A stretch of DNA of 24,702 nucleotides from Gnetum montanum (taxonomy: Eukaryota > Streptophyta > Gnetopsida > Gnetales > Gnetaceae). Below the pieces are notes generated by a model. It was not told the origin of the DNA and made no database searches. It saw nothing but the letters and a program-made list of their open reading frames with translations. A program made the translations under genes and the position numbers. This document shows, in pieces, positions 9,700 through 20,611 of this stretch (position 1 is the stretch's first letter; every line of letters starts with the position of its first letter). The stretch lies in NCBI GenBank assembly GCA_015680685.1, contig MNCI01023415.1:101236-125937 (forward strand). Reading direction: 5' to 3'.

Positions 9700-12550
9700 A
9701 CCCAAAAGTCAAGTGCTTTGAAGCTTCTAAGCAGGGCTTAGCATGGAAACCAAGGAAAATAAGTTCTGGGGTGCTCAGATGTCCAAAATTGAGGTTTGGA
9801 AACCTTCCTATGGTAGTGTAGGGTTAGATCCATCAAAATTGGACCTTCCAAAGGTCTGTGAAGGGAAAAAGATAGGTTTTGGAGCCTTTCCCCTACTTCC
9901 ACACTAGCCAGCATGGAAGAAAGGGGGCTTAGTGTGGAAAAACAAGATTCAAGATAACATAGGATCAAATAAATAGTTGGGACCCAGATCTAGAAGTTAT
10001 GCATCCTTTAGCTTCATTTCAAGGCAATTTAAGGTAATTTTGAATGCCAAAATGTGTCTAAATGGCTTTTTCCCCTTTTTCCATGTTGAGCATACTAGCC
10101 TCAACGTGGAAGAATGGCGGGACACTTTTTTATGGGTTCATAGTGGTTTAAGAGTACTTTGACTAGGTTCCCAAGCCCCTAAGACTGTAAACCTTGATTA
10201 TGTAACTTTCTAGCTAATTTTAAGAATGTTTGAAGGTTGTTCAAGGGTACTTAAGGTCTTCCCCCCTATTTCCACATTGGGAGAGTTACTCTAGTATGAA
10301 ATATTGGGTAGAATGGATCTTGAACATTGAAATGAGTTAAAATGAGCAAAATCTTAAGGTTATGATGTCCCAGGCTCCTCCAATGTAGATCTTTAGCTTT
10401 CGGGGGTGTCATCTTACCGCCAAAAATGAAAAAGTGGCTTTTCCCCTTTGTTTCCATGCTACCTAGCATGGAATGGACCTCCTTCAGTGTGGATGAAGTA
10501 AGAATCCCAAATCTAGGTCAATTCATATCATAATTAACTGTGCATGTCAGCGTCCAAAGTTTCTAGGGCCAAGGGTTATGTCTCAATGTTAAAATTTGAT
10601 AATTTAATGTATTTCCAAGTGCTTTTTTAGCTTTACCCATTTTCCCCATTATGACTAGGGATCTTAGCATGGAAAACTAGGGAGAAACCTCTTTTGGCCA
10701 TCTCGGATCAATTTTCTGAGGTTTGAAGGCTCCAATGACTATTGACAAGGTTCTAGAGTGTATGCAAGGTTACTTGATGTTATTCTGAGGTGTCTATAAG
10801 TTCCAAATGAGTCTCCCCCTCACTTTTCATGCTAGCCAACATGGAAGAGAGGATACCAATGAAAACATCATAAATCTCATAGCTAGCCTATTTTTTACCT
10901 GAATTGACCATTCATGTTAGCCTCAAGGGCTGCTGGGATCGATGACTAGGATTTAGAGTCAAAACTAGTCAATTTAGAGGTTTTCTAGGTGGTATTTTAG
11001 CTTTCCCATCTTTCTCAATAGCTAGGGATGGTACACCCAGTGTGGAAACTAGGAGAAAAATAGATTTTTCCCTTTTACATCATTTTTGGTCATGCATGTA
11101 GCTCTCCGATGTTGCTAGTGATGATTGTCAATGCTTGGTGTCAAAATTTCACTATTTCAAAGGTTGCCAAGTGGTTTTTTCATGTTTCCCCTATTTTTTC
11201 ATGTTGGGGATTTTATGCTTAACATTGAAAATAAAGTGGATATCTTTTTGACCATTTATGATCACTTTTGCAAGGTTTAAGAACTTTAGGAGGTGTAAAA
11301 CTAGTCTTAGGATTTGTGTAAAGTTGCAACCTATTAGCTCAAGGTGTTTGGAGATCATTTCAAGGTACTTCCAAAGTTCCCCCCCACAACCCTGACCCCG
11401 TCCACCGCCTGCCCCCTCCCTATCCCCCCTTTCTTCCATGTTGGACAGTGTGTAGAAGAAAACTCCCATTGTGTAGAAACTTGAGGACCCTACTTTGTAC
11501 CATTTTCTATCATTTTCGGCTATGCATGTAGGATTCCAAGGATGCTATCATTGGTAGTTGATACCCAATGTTAAATTTTGGTTGTTTCAAGGGTTATTAG
11601 GTAGTTTTTGGGCTTTCCACACTTTTTCCATGTTGGGGCTTTCTTTCTTAGCATGAAAGATTTGGGAGAAGGGCTTTTTAGCTTTTTATGATCAATTTGG
11701 CTATACATGAATGTCCATAGGGTTTCTAGTGTTGGTCATCAATGTCAAAGACCAAAATCTAATCATTATGAAGGATGTAAGGGGATTTTTAGGCTTCCCC
11801 ATTTTCATCTACACTAGGTTTAGGATGCTCATCATGGAATAGGTCTCCCCCAACCAATAAAATTAGATCTAGGCTAGATTGATAGCCAATTGATCATGCA
11901 TGTCAGCCTTCGAGGTTGTCAATGTTGATAGTCGATGTTTGGTATCAAGATCCATCATTATGATGGCCCCATCATGGATGAGATGTGATGGAAATTTTGT
12001 GCCATATTTAACTACATTTAGGACATCTAGAAGCTCTAGAGAGTTTTGGTAGGATCTAAGGATCACTAGGCTTTGAGAAATGGTCATAAGGTAGTCAATT
12101 TAGGATATTTTTGGCTTCCCCCCATCCATCCATGATAAGGGTGATAGGTTCAACATGGATGAAGCCTCCCCAAATGTGGAAACACCAAATACCAAGGTTT
12201 TGACTACTTTCAACTTAGTTAGGTGAGGTTCTAGGATTGCTAGAGATGCTCAAAGGGATTCTAGGTCATGCAAGGTCCACTTTGGGGTCAAGCGTGGGCT
12301 AGATGGGTACTGGGGGGAGGGATAGGTGTTACCCCTCTTATTCCATGCTAGGAACTATTGCCCAATGTGATGGTATGTAGCTTTGTTCATGTCTCACCCC
12401 AATTTTGGAAACTCGAGGTTGAAAAAGGTAGGCATTGGTTACTAAAAATAGCAAAGTAGTTGTATTTTAATGACTTTGTGAAATAGGAGGCATGTTTCCA
12501 TACTGGGCATGGTATCCCTAATGTGGATGCATGGGAGTTAAGGTTGAAAT
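9700..12550. repeat. Degenerate ~185-bp tandem array with a palindrome in each unit
   Basis: A recurring block of the form 'cccc-TTTCCATG(C/T)T...AGCATGGAA...' appears near 9900, 10075, 10262, 10450, 10635, 10815, 10990, 11185, 11420, 11610, 11800, 12125, 12345 and 12490. Spacing is mostly 175-215 bp. At about 10452-10473 the arms are perfect (TTCCATGCTA, two bases, TAGCATGGAA). At about 10081-10112 a longer-spaced palindrome is seen (CCATGTTGAG ... CTCAACGTGG). Units diverge strongly from each other, so the array is old. Short open frames within it are chance. Unit borders are approximate. Confidence 0.55.
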
Positions 12551-12983
12551 ATGGTTCTAAATATCAAAATTGGAAAAAAGCTCAGCGTTAATGTAATTTT
12601 TGGTCAATAGAGGAGGTGCAAGGTGGGGCCCACAATCCAAAAATTTAAAATTTTAAAAAGTGAAATTTTTTCCATACAAAATAAACATGAACTATAAATT
12701 TTCCCCTTTGCACTTTAGTGCACTTAGAGTTATGGTGCACTGAATTGGCAACTGGGGTTTCAAGGTGTGCATTTAGGTTTTAGATGAGGTTTATATGTGA
12801 AATTTCATAAGTTTTGATCATAACTATCATTCTACACCATTAGTGCATTGGAGGAGATATTTTGCAAATATTTTTGTTATATAGAGTACCAATATTCAGT
12901 GTGGAAGCCTCCCATCTCCCCTATAGCCACTGTAGAACTCCTATTTTCTCTTAATTTCCATCATCCCCGATGTTGAGCCTACC
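12551..12983. other. AT-rich stretch upstream of the antisense gene
   Basis: No coding frame is seen. If the plus-strand gene starting at 12984 was ever transcribed, its promoter would lie here or in the array just before. A pyrimidine-rich stretch (about 12940-12960) precedes the start, but no convincing TATA box is close to it. One more diverged TTCCATC/TGTTGAGCC piece of the array motif lies at about 12957-12980. Confidence 0.35.
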
Positions 12984-15900
12984 ATGGCACCTAAGTAGCA
13001 AGGGGTAAAGAGCAAAAATCTTACAATCTAGAAGATTTATTAACATTCTAGGGAGCTATTAGAGGTTCCTAGGCCTACCTACATCTAGGCCTCATCTATC
13101 ACAACTTCAAGGTAGGAAATTCTATCTATTTTTACCTTTGCTTTCTATGGTTTTCCTAGTTTTGTTTCCCATGTGTTGAAACCATTTTTTCCAAATCTAC
13201 TCTAGTGGAGGGATCAAAATGAAATTCTAATGAAATCCCACCTCCTATTTTGGCTAATTCCATGTAGATCTATAGTCATTTCATTTTTTTAGCTTTTGTA
13301 GAGTTGATTTTGAAAATAGGACTTGTTGTTTCATGCTTTTTTTCCAAAAATTTTGGGATAGGGCTATTTTTCTAAATCTAGGACTTAGGATTTATTAAAA
13401 TTAAATTTTAACAAAATCCTACCCCATTTTTTTTTGTGAATTTTAATTAGTTTCAATCATTTTGGCTATTTCGACTATGTTTCCATGGCTATGTAAAATC
13501 TAGGTTTCAAAAATCTTTAAAGTTTTGGGCATGGAAAAGAAATCAATGTTGTGTATTTTTATATTCCAAAAATGGCTAATATTTTCAAAATTTGATTCCA
13601 TGGGTTTATATCCCTTCATTTAATATTTCCTATGGCTATTATCTCATTTAATTTTGCATTAAAATGATGCAGTTATGGCTATTTTTCTAACATTGCGTAG
13701 TTAGGTTGCTCATGCCATTTTTTTAATTTCATGTAATCTCATGAATTTCTTCTATATAAATAGTAAATGTTTTGGCTATTCTCTAGTTATGAATAAGTAG
13801 GTATTGTCTTTATCTTTCCAATGTAGGTGGAATCACTCCTATTAGACTTAAAATGAATTTTCTCTGAATTTTTTACTAAGCATGTGTAATAAGGATGTTT
13901 GTGCCATTTTCGGATTATTATCCAAATTGACAAATTTTTCCTACATAAATGGAAAAGGTTTTTAATTTTTCCTAATTATGGCTATGTAGGGCTTTTTTTA
14001 ACTTTCAAATGGTAGTGGACTCACTCTGTTTGGAACTCAAATGAATTTTTAGCAAATTTTTTACCAACCCTATGCGAAAAAAGGTTAATGGTGATAGCTA
14101 TGATTTTGGCTAAATTTTGGTTATGTTTTATGTAGATGTCGTTATAGATTTTTGGTTATAACCATCATGGCTATAAGGTTTATAATTTCAAAATTATTTT
14201 CATGGTGGAATCACTAAAATTAGAGCCCAAATGAATTTTTAATGAATTCTTTGGCTATGGTTGTGTGAACAAGGCAAAATTATGGTTGTAGCACATTACC
14301 CATTTGCAGATGGAAGTGGTTGATATGTATAAGTTATGTTTTTATTTTGTCAACATGTAAAACTAATGCTTAATTTTGTTTTGAAGAAGAGTATAATCTT
14401 TTCTTTATTTTTAGCAAACTTTTACTATGGCTACATGGTTTATTCTAAGTTTATGATACCTTTTCTAAATGTGTGCATAGTTTAGATGCTTTTTCCAAAT
14501 TTATGCATGGTTGGCATAATTTAGATTTTTTTTCTAAGCTTATGCTTACTTTTTCTAAATTTATGTAGAATTTAGATGCTTTTTTCTAAATTTATGCATA
14601 ACTTAGATCAAGGTTTAGTTCTAGCTATAATGTTTTGGCTATAATATTTTGGTTTTGGTAATAATGCTTTTATGTAATTCCTTAAGCTAATTTAGATAAA
14701 CATCTTAGATTTTTTTATAGAGGCTAATTTCACCTCTGATTGGATGTTTTTTCCTTTTCAAATCAATTAAGTAATTCCATAATGTAAGGCTATGCAAGGT
14801 TGTAATAATGTTTTCTTGTGAATTCCTTAAGCTAATTTACCTAAACACCTTAGAGATTTTTATAGAGGCTAATTGCACATCTGAATAGATGTATTTTTCA
14901 AATTTTCTAAGTAATTCCAATTGGTCACAATATTTTTACTTTGCTTCATGCAAGGTCTTTTTATGATCCATCCTCATCATCATGGAGTTGGTAGGTATCC
15001 TATGCTACATTGGTCATTCCAAGACCAACACCCTGCCACATGACATGCCTTTTAAAAAGCTCTTGTTGTGGTTATGGCCTGGAGCAAAGGATTTCCTTGC
15101 CTAACTTCTTAAGAACTTAAGTGTCATGTGGTGGTCACAGTTGTCTATGAATGTAGTTGGGGTTATAGTAGAGATCATGTTACCTTGAGCATCCAACCTA
15201 ATTATTAGATTCATTACTGACAAGCCACCTCCTAAGATAGTAGGGAGATTGATAGATGCCATATGCCCATGTTACCTTACAAAGATTTGGATGATGCCAG
15301 ATTATAGTCAATATAATGCTAACAATATTCTGATGGTGGTGCACAGAGCCCACAAGTTATTTGAAAACTTGCCTAGTACCTTGTATCGTCTACATGGGTG
15401 AGCATGGTTATTGTAATGCTTTTATGTTTTGGCTTAACTACCTTTCCTAATTTCATCAATTTTATAAATTTCTTGCAAGTACAAGGTCAATGATCAAGGC
15501 TTGATCATCAACAATCAAATCTTGGTAGTGGCTCAAACTACTTTGGATGAATTCACCAAGAGTTATTAAATCAGAACTATTGTATATTAATAGTTAAGAG
15601 GGGAATTTGATGCATACAACTTAAGATTCAACCTAGTATACAAGAAGTGTAAGGATTATAGGATGATGCACAACTAGTGGGTAGATGTCGATAGCATAGA
15701 TCAAACCATTGTAGCTAAGACCTCCACTCAAACCACACCGAAGAAGAAAGGAAAAGGTAAACACAAAGGCTATAGCTTCTAGTGTTTCATGACTATAACT
15801 TTTAGTGTTATATTGCTTTGTTTGGTTATTAAAACTTCTCATGTTGATGCTAGACTTTGGTTATTACTTTGCAGGACCTTTCACCTTTGTTGATGTCACT

Positions 15901-18520
15901 ATACTACTTTTAGATTCACATCATGAGGATACCCCATCCTGAAGTTTACTAAGGTGACATCAACACATGAGTGGCTGAGGGAATAGGCAGCTAGGTATGT
16001 TCACACAAACATCCAGCATGCAAGTTTTTTTGATGTATTCATGGCACCTATCCCTTCCATTCCTACTACAGAGATGTTGCATGTCATAGACTCCTTCGAT
16101 GAGAAGGTTGGTTATTTTAGTAACATCATCTAGGGTGTGAAGGTGAACATGGACATAGGTGTGAGCATCTTTCATGACTTGTTTGGTGTTCCTACTAATA
16201 AGGCAAAGGTTCCCACCAAGATAGTAAGGAAAACAAATCATCGTAATCAAGTTCTAGAGTGGCTTGATGCCAACATGGACCACTATAAAATTTTGATGGA
16301 TAGCTTCATGAACCCTAATGCAAAGGAATCATACCCCTTGTTTAGGTCTCATGCATTTTCCAAATTGTTATTAGAAAAGAAGGTAATCAGTATAGTGCAG
16401 CAGTGGAACTTTAAGAAGGTCCTGATGGAGGACACTAGATTTGATTAGCTAGCTTCTTTGGCTATTGGGCTTTAAAAAGAGATCCTTAGACTCTGTGTTG
16501 ACACCTCTATGATAATCCACATGCACTTTGTATTTTATGAGGGTTATCTAAAGAGGATTGCAAAGTTTTTGGTGATGTATAGTAATGAAAAATCCATTTC
16601 CCAAGACCCAAGCCAACTTTCTAGGCCTTGGATAAAGCACATTTATTCAACAATGCAGACCTAGAACCCACTAGCAGGGATGGATGATATGTTATCCATT
16701 ACCACTAAGAATATTGATGTTAGGCAATGTGAGTCTCCTAATAGCATTGATGATAATGATCCTCTTACATTTCCTACTAATATCCTAGATGCTAGACAAT
16801 GATGTATGGAGCCTGAAGGGGTAGCTAGAGAGAAACTCGAGAGGTCTATGGAGGAGGCACCACCAGCATCAAAATACCCTATCCCAAAGAAGATCAATTT
16901 TAGGCTTACATCATCACAATAGGCAGTCACAGGTAAGTTTTATCTATGCTTGGTTATTTTAAGGTTTCATGGCTATGTTGTGATTTCATATGTTAAAATG
17001 CTTTATGGTTGTAGTCAAGTGATAGGTCATGGTAGTCCAAGCTACTACAAACAAGGAAAAAAGGCATGTGGAGAAGGAACTCTCATAGCCTGAGGTGAAC
17101 ATCAATGACTTAGATGCCTTGTTTGGTGAGGCAATGTTGGGCACATCCCCCATCATCATCCCAAAGGAGGAGGAGGAAGAAGTGCCAGGTATTCCCATGC
17201 CTCAATGTTTTCATTTTATCTTATTATTTATCTTTGGATTTCATCCTAACCTTTCAATGACTATTATGATTACAATAGTTCCTAAGCCACTAACGCAAGC
17301 TCCCATCCCTAAGATTCATGTGAAACTATGGGTAGAGACTCTAGACAAAGTGGAGTTCATGTGTGAGATGGCTAAGGACATCATCAATTGGTTGCATCAA
17401 GTTGCACCCGAGATAGGTAAGGATTTTGTTTTATGCTTCAGTTGTAGACTATGCTTGCGGTATGACTATCGTATGTTATGCATTATGTTTATGGTTGTAT
17501 TTTATGCTTGTGTAGTGCCTTTTGTGGAGTTGAATCCTAGTAGAGACATGAAGATTGACTCATTTCCTAAGCTTTCCTCCAATGTATCTAGTGTACCCTT
17601 AAAGTTATACAAGACTGGTACTGATCTAGCAATGTTGTGTACAAAAACTTCATGGGAGCTAAAGAGGTCCAACGAATCCCTATGGGAGGAAGTTATGGCC
17701 TTAAGGGAAAATACCCAATGGTAGGAGGAGATAATTAGAGATCTCTGAGACTACGAGGCCTTTGTGAAGTCCTAAGTGACCAACTCAAGAGAGTTGTGAA
17801 GTAGGAAGATCACATGAACCCACTACTGGCATGTTGTTTAGGACAAAGTAATAGTCCTACAAGAGATGGCAGAACAACATATGCAGATGGACCTCATCTC
17901 CCAAAAGGTTGAGAACTAGAAGAATCACTATGCTTGGGTCCTAGAATGGGGTAAGAAACAAAAGTCCCACAAGCAATAGTACAAGGTAGATCATGGGGCC
18001 TACCTTAAGTGGCTCAAGAAGGAGTCAATTGAATGGTGAAAAAGAGAGTTATTCATCAAGGGGATCTAGGCAGAGAGTGCTTATCAACTTTTTGAAAGTA
18101 CTCTCATGGTGGAGCAATCCCTTACTACTCAGATTACCACTACTATAGGCAAGACCTCTACACTTGCTACTACTTGGGAGCCTCTTACTTAGACTATGGT
18201 AGACAAGGTCAACATCCTTTCTAGTGTTGATCTTTGGGATTTTGATTGGGTTAACATAATGGAGGACTAGATCCTCCATCTCTTGGAAGAAGGTCCTCAA
18301 CTTCTACCCCTAGAAGTCATGGAGCTGGAATCTCCATAGGTTAGATGTATTTTATGTTTTAGTTTCTAACTTATGGTTTTGATTTTGGCTATGGGTTTCT
18401 AACTGACTATATTTTGTTGCATTTCAAGCCTCAGGATACCTTGATAGCCCTACTGATGAGGATGGGAATGACCCACCACTTCCTCCTCCAGATGCCACTC
18501 AACAGCCTCCATCAATTTAG
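12984..18520 (+). pseudogene. Decayed spliced gene antisense to gag-pol, about eight exons
   Basis: Inferred exons: 12984-13111, 14955-15397, 15480-15756, 15875-16932, 17015-17188, 17279-17416, 17516-18339 and 18429-18520, about 1,045 codons. Introns 3 to 6 (118, 82, 90 and 99 nt) are GT-AG, and all four fall after the first base of a codon with the frame kept, which is hard to explain by chance. Introns 1, 2 and 7 fit less well; indels are likely. Exon 4 gives the longest readable peptide (VLEWLDANMDHYKILMDSF near 16252). Exon 5 ends with an acidic tract (IPKEEEEEVP). Exon 7 is helical and charged, like a coiled coil. Exon 8 ends PPLPPPDATQQPPSI. At least 25 in-frame stops occur, mostly TAG/TAA/TGA where CAG/CAA/CGA fits, plus a shift near 15940. 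No family is recognised. Antisense ORFs are known in some Tat elements, but there they lie between pol and the 3' LTR. A captured host gene is the alternative. Confidence 0.6.
13112..14954 (+). repeat. Long putative intron 1, with ~188-bp periodic repeats
   Basis: This non-coding stretch joins exon 1 and exon 2 of the antisense gene. A block of the form 'GT(A)GTGGA(A/C)TCACT...AAATGAATTTT' recurs with TCACT at 13833, 14021 and 14211 (188 and 190 bp apart), and weaker relatives occur near 13210 and 13395. 'GGCTAT' is very frequent throughout. At about 14458-14610 a ~35-bp unit (TTTTTCTAAATTTATGCA) recurs about four times. A 145-bp direct duplication follows, with AATTCCTTAAGCTAATTTA at 14676 and 14821. 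Confidence 0.5.
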
Positions 18521-18804
18521 GTTGTTGGCTATTTTTTTTATTTTCATGTTGATGGCCATAAATAGCCAAGACTATGTTATAGATGATTATTATTCTTTGA
18601 CATTCTTGCCACATAGTGTGGCCATGGCTATGTATGTTATGGACATTTTAACTTTAAATTTAAATTTTGGTTTCATTTTTGGCTATATGTATCTATAGTT
18701 GTAGTAAATGTTGTGAATGGATATGTTGATGTTTTCATTACAACATTAAATAGATAATTGATACAATAATAGGCTACACAAAGAAAGATATAATACTAAA
18801 AGGG
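18521..18804. other. AT-rich stretch after the antisense gene
   Basis: This would be the 3' flank of the plus-strand gene. It is very AT-rich and the frames in it are short and unconvincing. No clear poly(A) signal of AATAAA type was found. It leads into the short-repeat spacer. Confidence 0.35.
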
Positions 18805-19080
18805 ACGTTTGCTAGTTTTAGGCCATTACAGGCATAGGTTATATAGTTTTTCTAGTTTAAGGTCATGGTGGACCATGATGCATTATGATTACTTTGCTAG
18901 TTTAGGACATGGTGCACCATAATGCCAATTTAATGTTAGCAGATTGCGACACTAGTTTAGAGTCTTAGCAAACTATGACCCCAACTTAGAGTCTTAGTGG
19001 ACTATGTTGTGTGATTATCTTTTCTAGTTTAAGGCCATGTAGAGCCATAATGCCAATTTAAGTTCTTAGAAAACCAATTA
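18805..19080. repeat. Degenerate GGCC-type short repeats 3' of old pro
   Basis: About seven copies of 'CTAGTTTAAGG(C/T)CATGG(T)GGACCATG'-like sequence lie 30-50 bp apart (for example at 18812, 18858, 18897, 18953 and 19025). Core and orientation match the intact 50-bp array at 22165-22725, and the position just 3' of the protease is the same. The decayed copies show TG/CA where the younger array has CG. Confidence 0.65.
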
Positions 19081-19307
19081 AAAAAAAGAAGTATATTTAT
19101 AAGGCTTTTTTCATGTTTATAACATAAGTAAAAATAAAGAAAGGTTGTAACAAATAATTAAAAATGCAAATGAACTTAGGCTACATGCATTGGCTACGTA
19201 CATAAAGAGTAAAACAAAAAATACATAAAATGATATAATAAACTACAAAAAAAGGTAAGGGTACATGCCTATCAATGCATTTGGTCATAGGGGCATATGA
19301 AGGTTAA
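19081..19307. other. A-rich spacer between repeats and old gag-pro
   Basis: No coding potential is seen. It corresponds in position to 22726-22950 of the younger element. Confidence 0.4.
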
Positions 19308-20611
19308 GGTGAACTTCACTTGTGTAGATTCTTCCTAATCTTTGCAAGATTAGGGAGTGAGTAAGGCCTACTTTATACAAGCTTATATTCACCATCCCCT
19401 TCACTTATGATGTTAAAATGGAGTTCATCCCATAATGCATCCTATTGCTTATCATTATCATTGTTAGGTTATTGCTCTCTTTTGGGTTGTTGGACTTCAT
19501 GGTTGGGAGCTTCTTCTTAAAGCTCCACTTCAGACCCTTACTCTATGTTTACATTGTTGATAGCCAGGGAAATCACATTATCACCATGAATGATGATTTC
19601 ACCTCCCTCATAAGAAAGGTGAATTTCTTTATGGATGGGAGAGGACAAAGCTCGTAATTGAGCCAAAAAAGGTCTTCCCAGGATTAGGTTAAATCCTAGT
19701 ATCTCTTCCACCATCAAGAAGTTGTTGGTTGTGCAAAATTACTCCCCAGCTACCAAATACAAGGAGATAGACCCCTTGATGGCAACTCTTGATCCATTGA
19801 AGGACTCAAGAGCTATAATGGTTGTAGGTTGTATCTACTAAATTAAGCATAAGAATTCAATAATGATGCATGGGATGACATTGGTTGTGGCTCTATCATC
19901 AACATGCACCCAATGTGCTTTAAACTATCCTATGAATATGGTTTTGAATTGAGGGGTCATAGTTACTTTTTCATCCTAGGGATTAACCTTGATTTTGCTA
20001 TAGTAAAATGTTAAGGGTGTTGACTTCTCCTCCCTTGGTGAGGTAGGAATCATCACTGCATGGATGGCTTCTTTGTTAGTAAGGATTTTCTCACTAATGA
20101 GGATGGAAGTCAACATTTTGACTAACACCTCACGATGTGTGGTGAAAGTCATGATCAAGTCATGCAAGCTTAAAATTATATTCTTTTTCTTAAGGGATTG
20201 CTTGACTTGGTCTATTACACTAAGGAATTTTTTATCATTGATCATGGGCATGTTGCCCCAATTGTGCATTACTTCCTCCATGTGCCCCAAAATGCAAACT
20301 TTAATCCTAGGTTGAGTTTGTTGGGGCTTTTCCTTGTTGTTCTAGTTATGGGCTTTGGTGTCCTCTTGTGGCTTATTTTTTAGAGTGGGTCGGTTAAAGA
20401 AGGTCATGGGTATAGCTAATATGGAAGTAGGCTTTGGTGGGCCCACTTCCTTTTGTGCCTCCGTTTGCTTGTCACCCTTATTGTCAAGATTTTACTTATG
20501 CTTCTTCCTTTGTTTGGTTGAAGTTTCTTGGTGGTCAACTATTGGTTGTGAGAAAGAGATAGTAGCATTGTCCATCATAAGGGATCATTGTGCAATTGTT
20601 TGAGCTATGGT
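19308..20611 (-). pseudogene. gag-pro: gag (3' half)-protease of the old element (broken)
   Basis: Read on the minus strand from 20611, a lysine-rich linker (STKQRKKHK, then KPTSILAIP) leads to KVCILGHMEEV, an open stretch with HREVLVKMLTSIL (19976-20290), then the protease. In the protease, HVDDRATTNV marks the active-site loop (about 19895-19925), followed by SFNGSRVAIKGS, EEILGFNLILGRPFLAQL and HLSYEGGEIII (about 19590-19710). The tail ends SRPYSLPNLAKI near 19320. The order and spacing match gag-pro of the younger element at 22951-24702 all the way through. The glycine of the active-site loop now reads Arg, and ten or so stops are present. The frame breaks off at 20611 where the younger LTR begins. 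Confidence 0.85.
20607..20611. other. Insertion point and candidate target-site duplication (ATGGT)
   Basis: Old gag sequence runs up to ATGGT, and the younger LTR starts directly after it with TGTAACG. A 5-bp duplication is usual for Ty3/gypsy integration. The partner copy and the rest of old gag should follow the far LTR, outside the window. Confidence 0.5.

Larger units (their letters stand above)
3781..20611 (-). mobile_element. Old, very large Ty3/gypsy (Tat/Ogre-like) element, 5' part cut off
   Basis: The proposed order on the minus strand is gag (3' half)-pro, repeat spacer, antisense gene module, repeat spacer, pol (RT-RNase H-integrase), repeat spacer, 3' LTR. All coding parts share orientation and a similar level of decay, and the same short repeat family borders each block in the same orientation. 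Gag is interrupted at 20611 by the younger element, so its 5' half and the 5' LTR should lie beyond the window. The alternative is two old elements side by side, one having lost pol and the other gag-pro. No LTR end was found between 9023 and 19300, which favours a single element, but decay could hide one. Confidence 0.55.

Noticed and set aside
9023-9700. A hidden LTR end that would split the old element in two
   Set aside because: I looked for a TGT...GGAAAA end like those at 3781 and 20612 and a TATA at the right distance and found none, though decay could mask them. The two-element model is kept as an alternative only.
11191-12087. Minus-strand open frames of 92 and 72 codons in the ~185-bp array
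   Set aside because: They cross repeat units and do not recur between units in the same frame, so they are chance.
17095-17724. Single 209-codon plus-strand gene
   Set aside because: The frame runs through two stretches with intron features (17189-17278 and 17417-17515; GT-AG, T-rich, hydrophobic nonsense peptide) that are multiples of three. It is better read as parts of exons 5 to 7 of the longer antisense gene.
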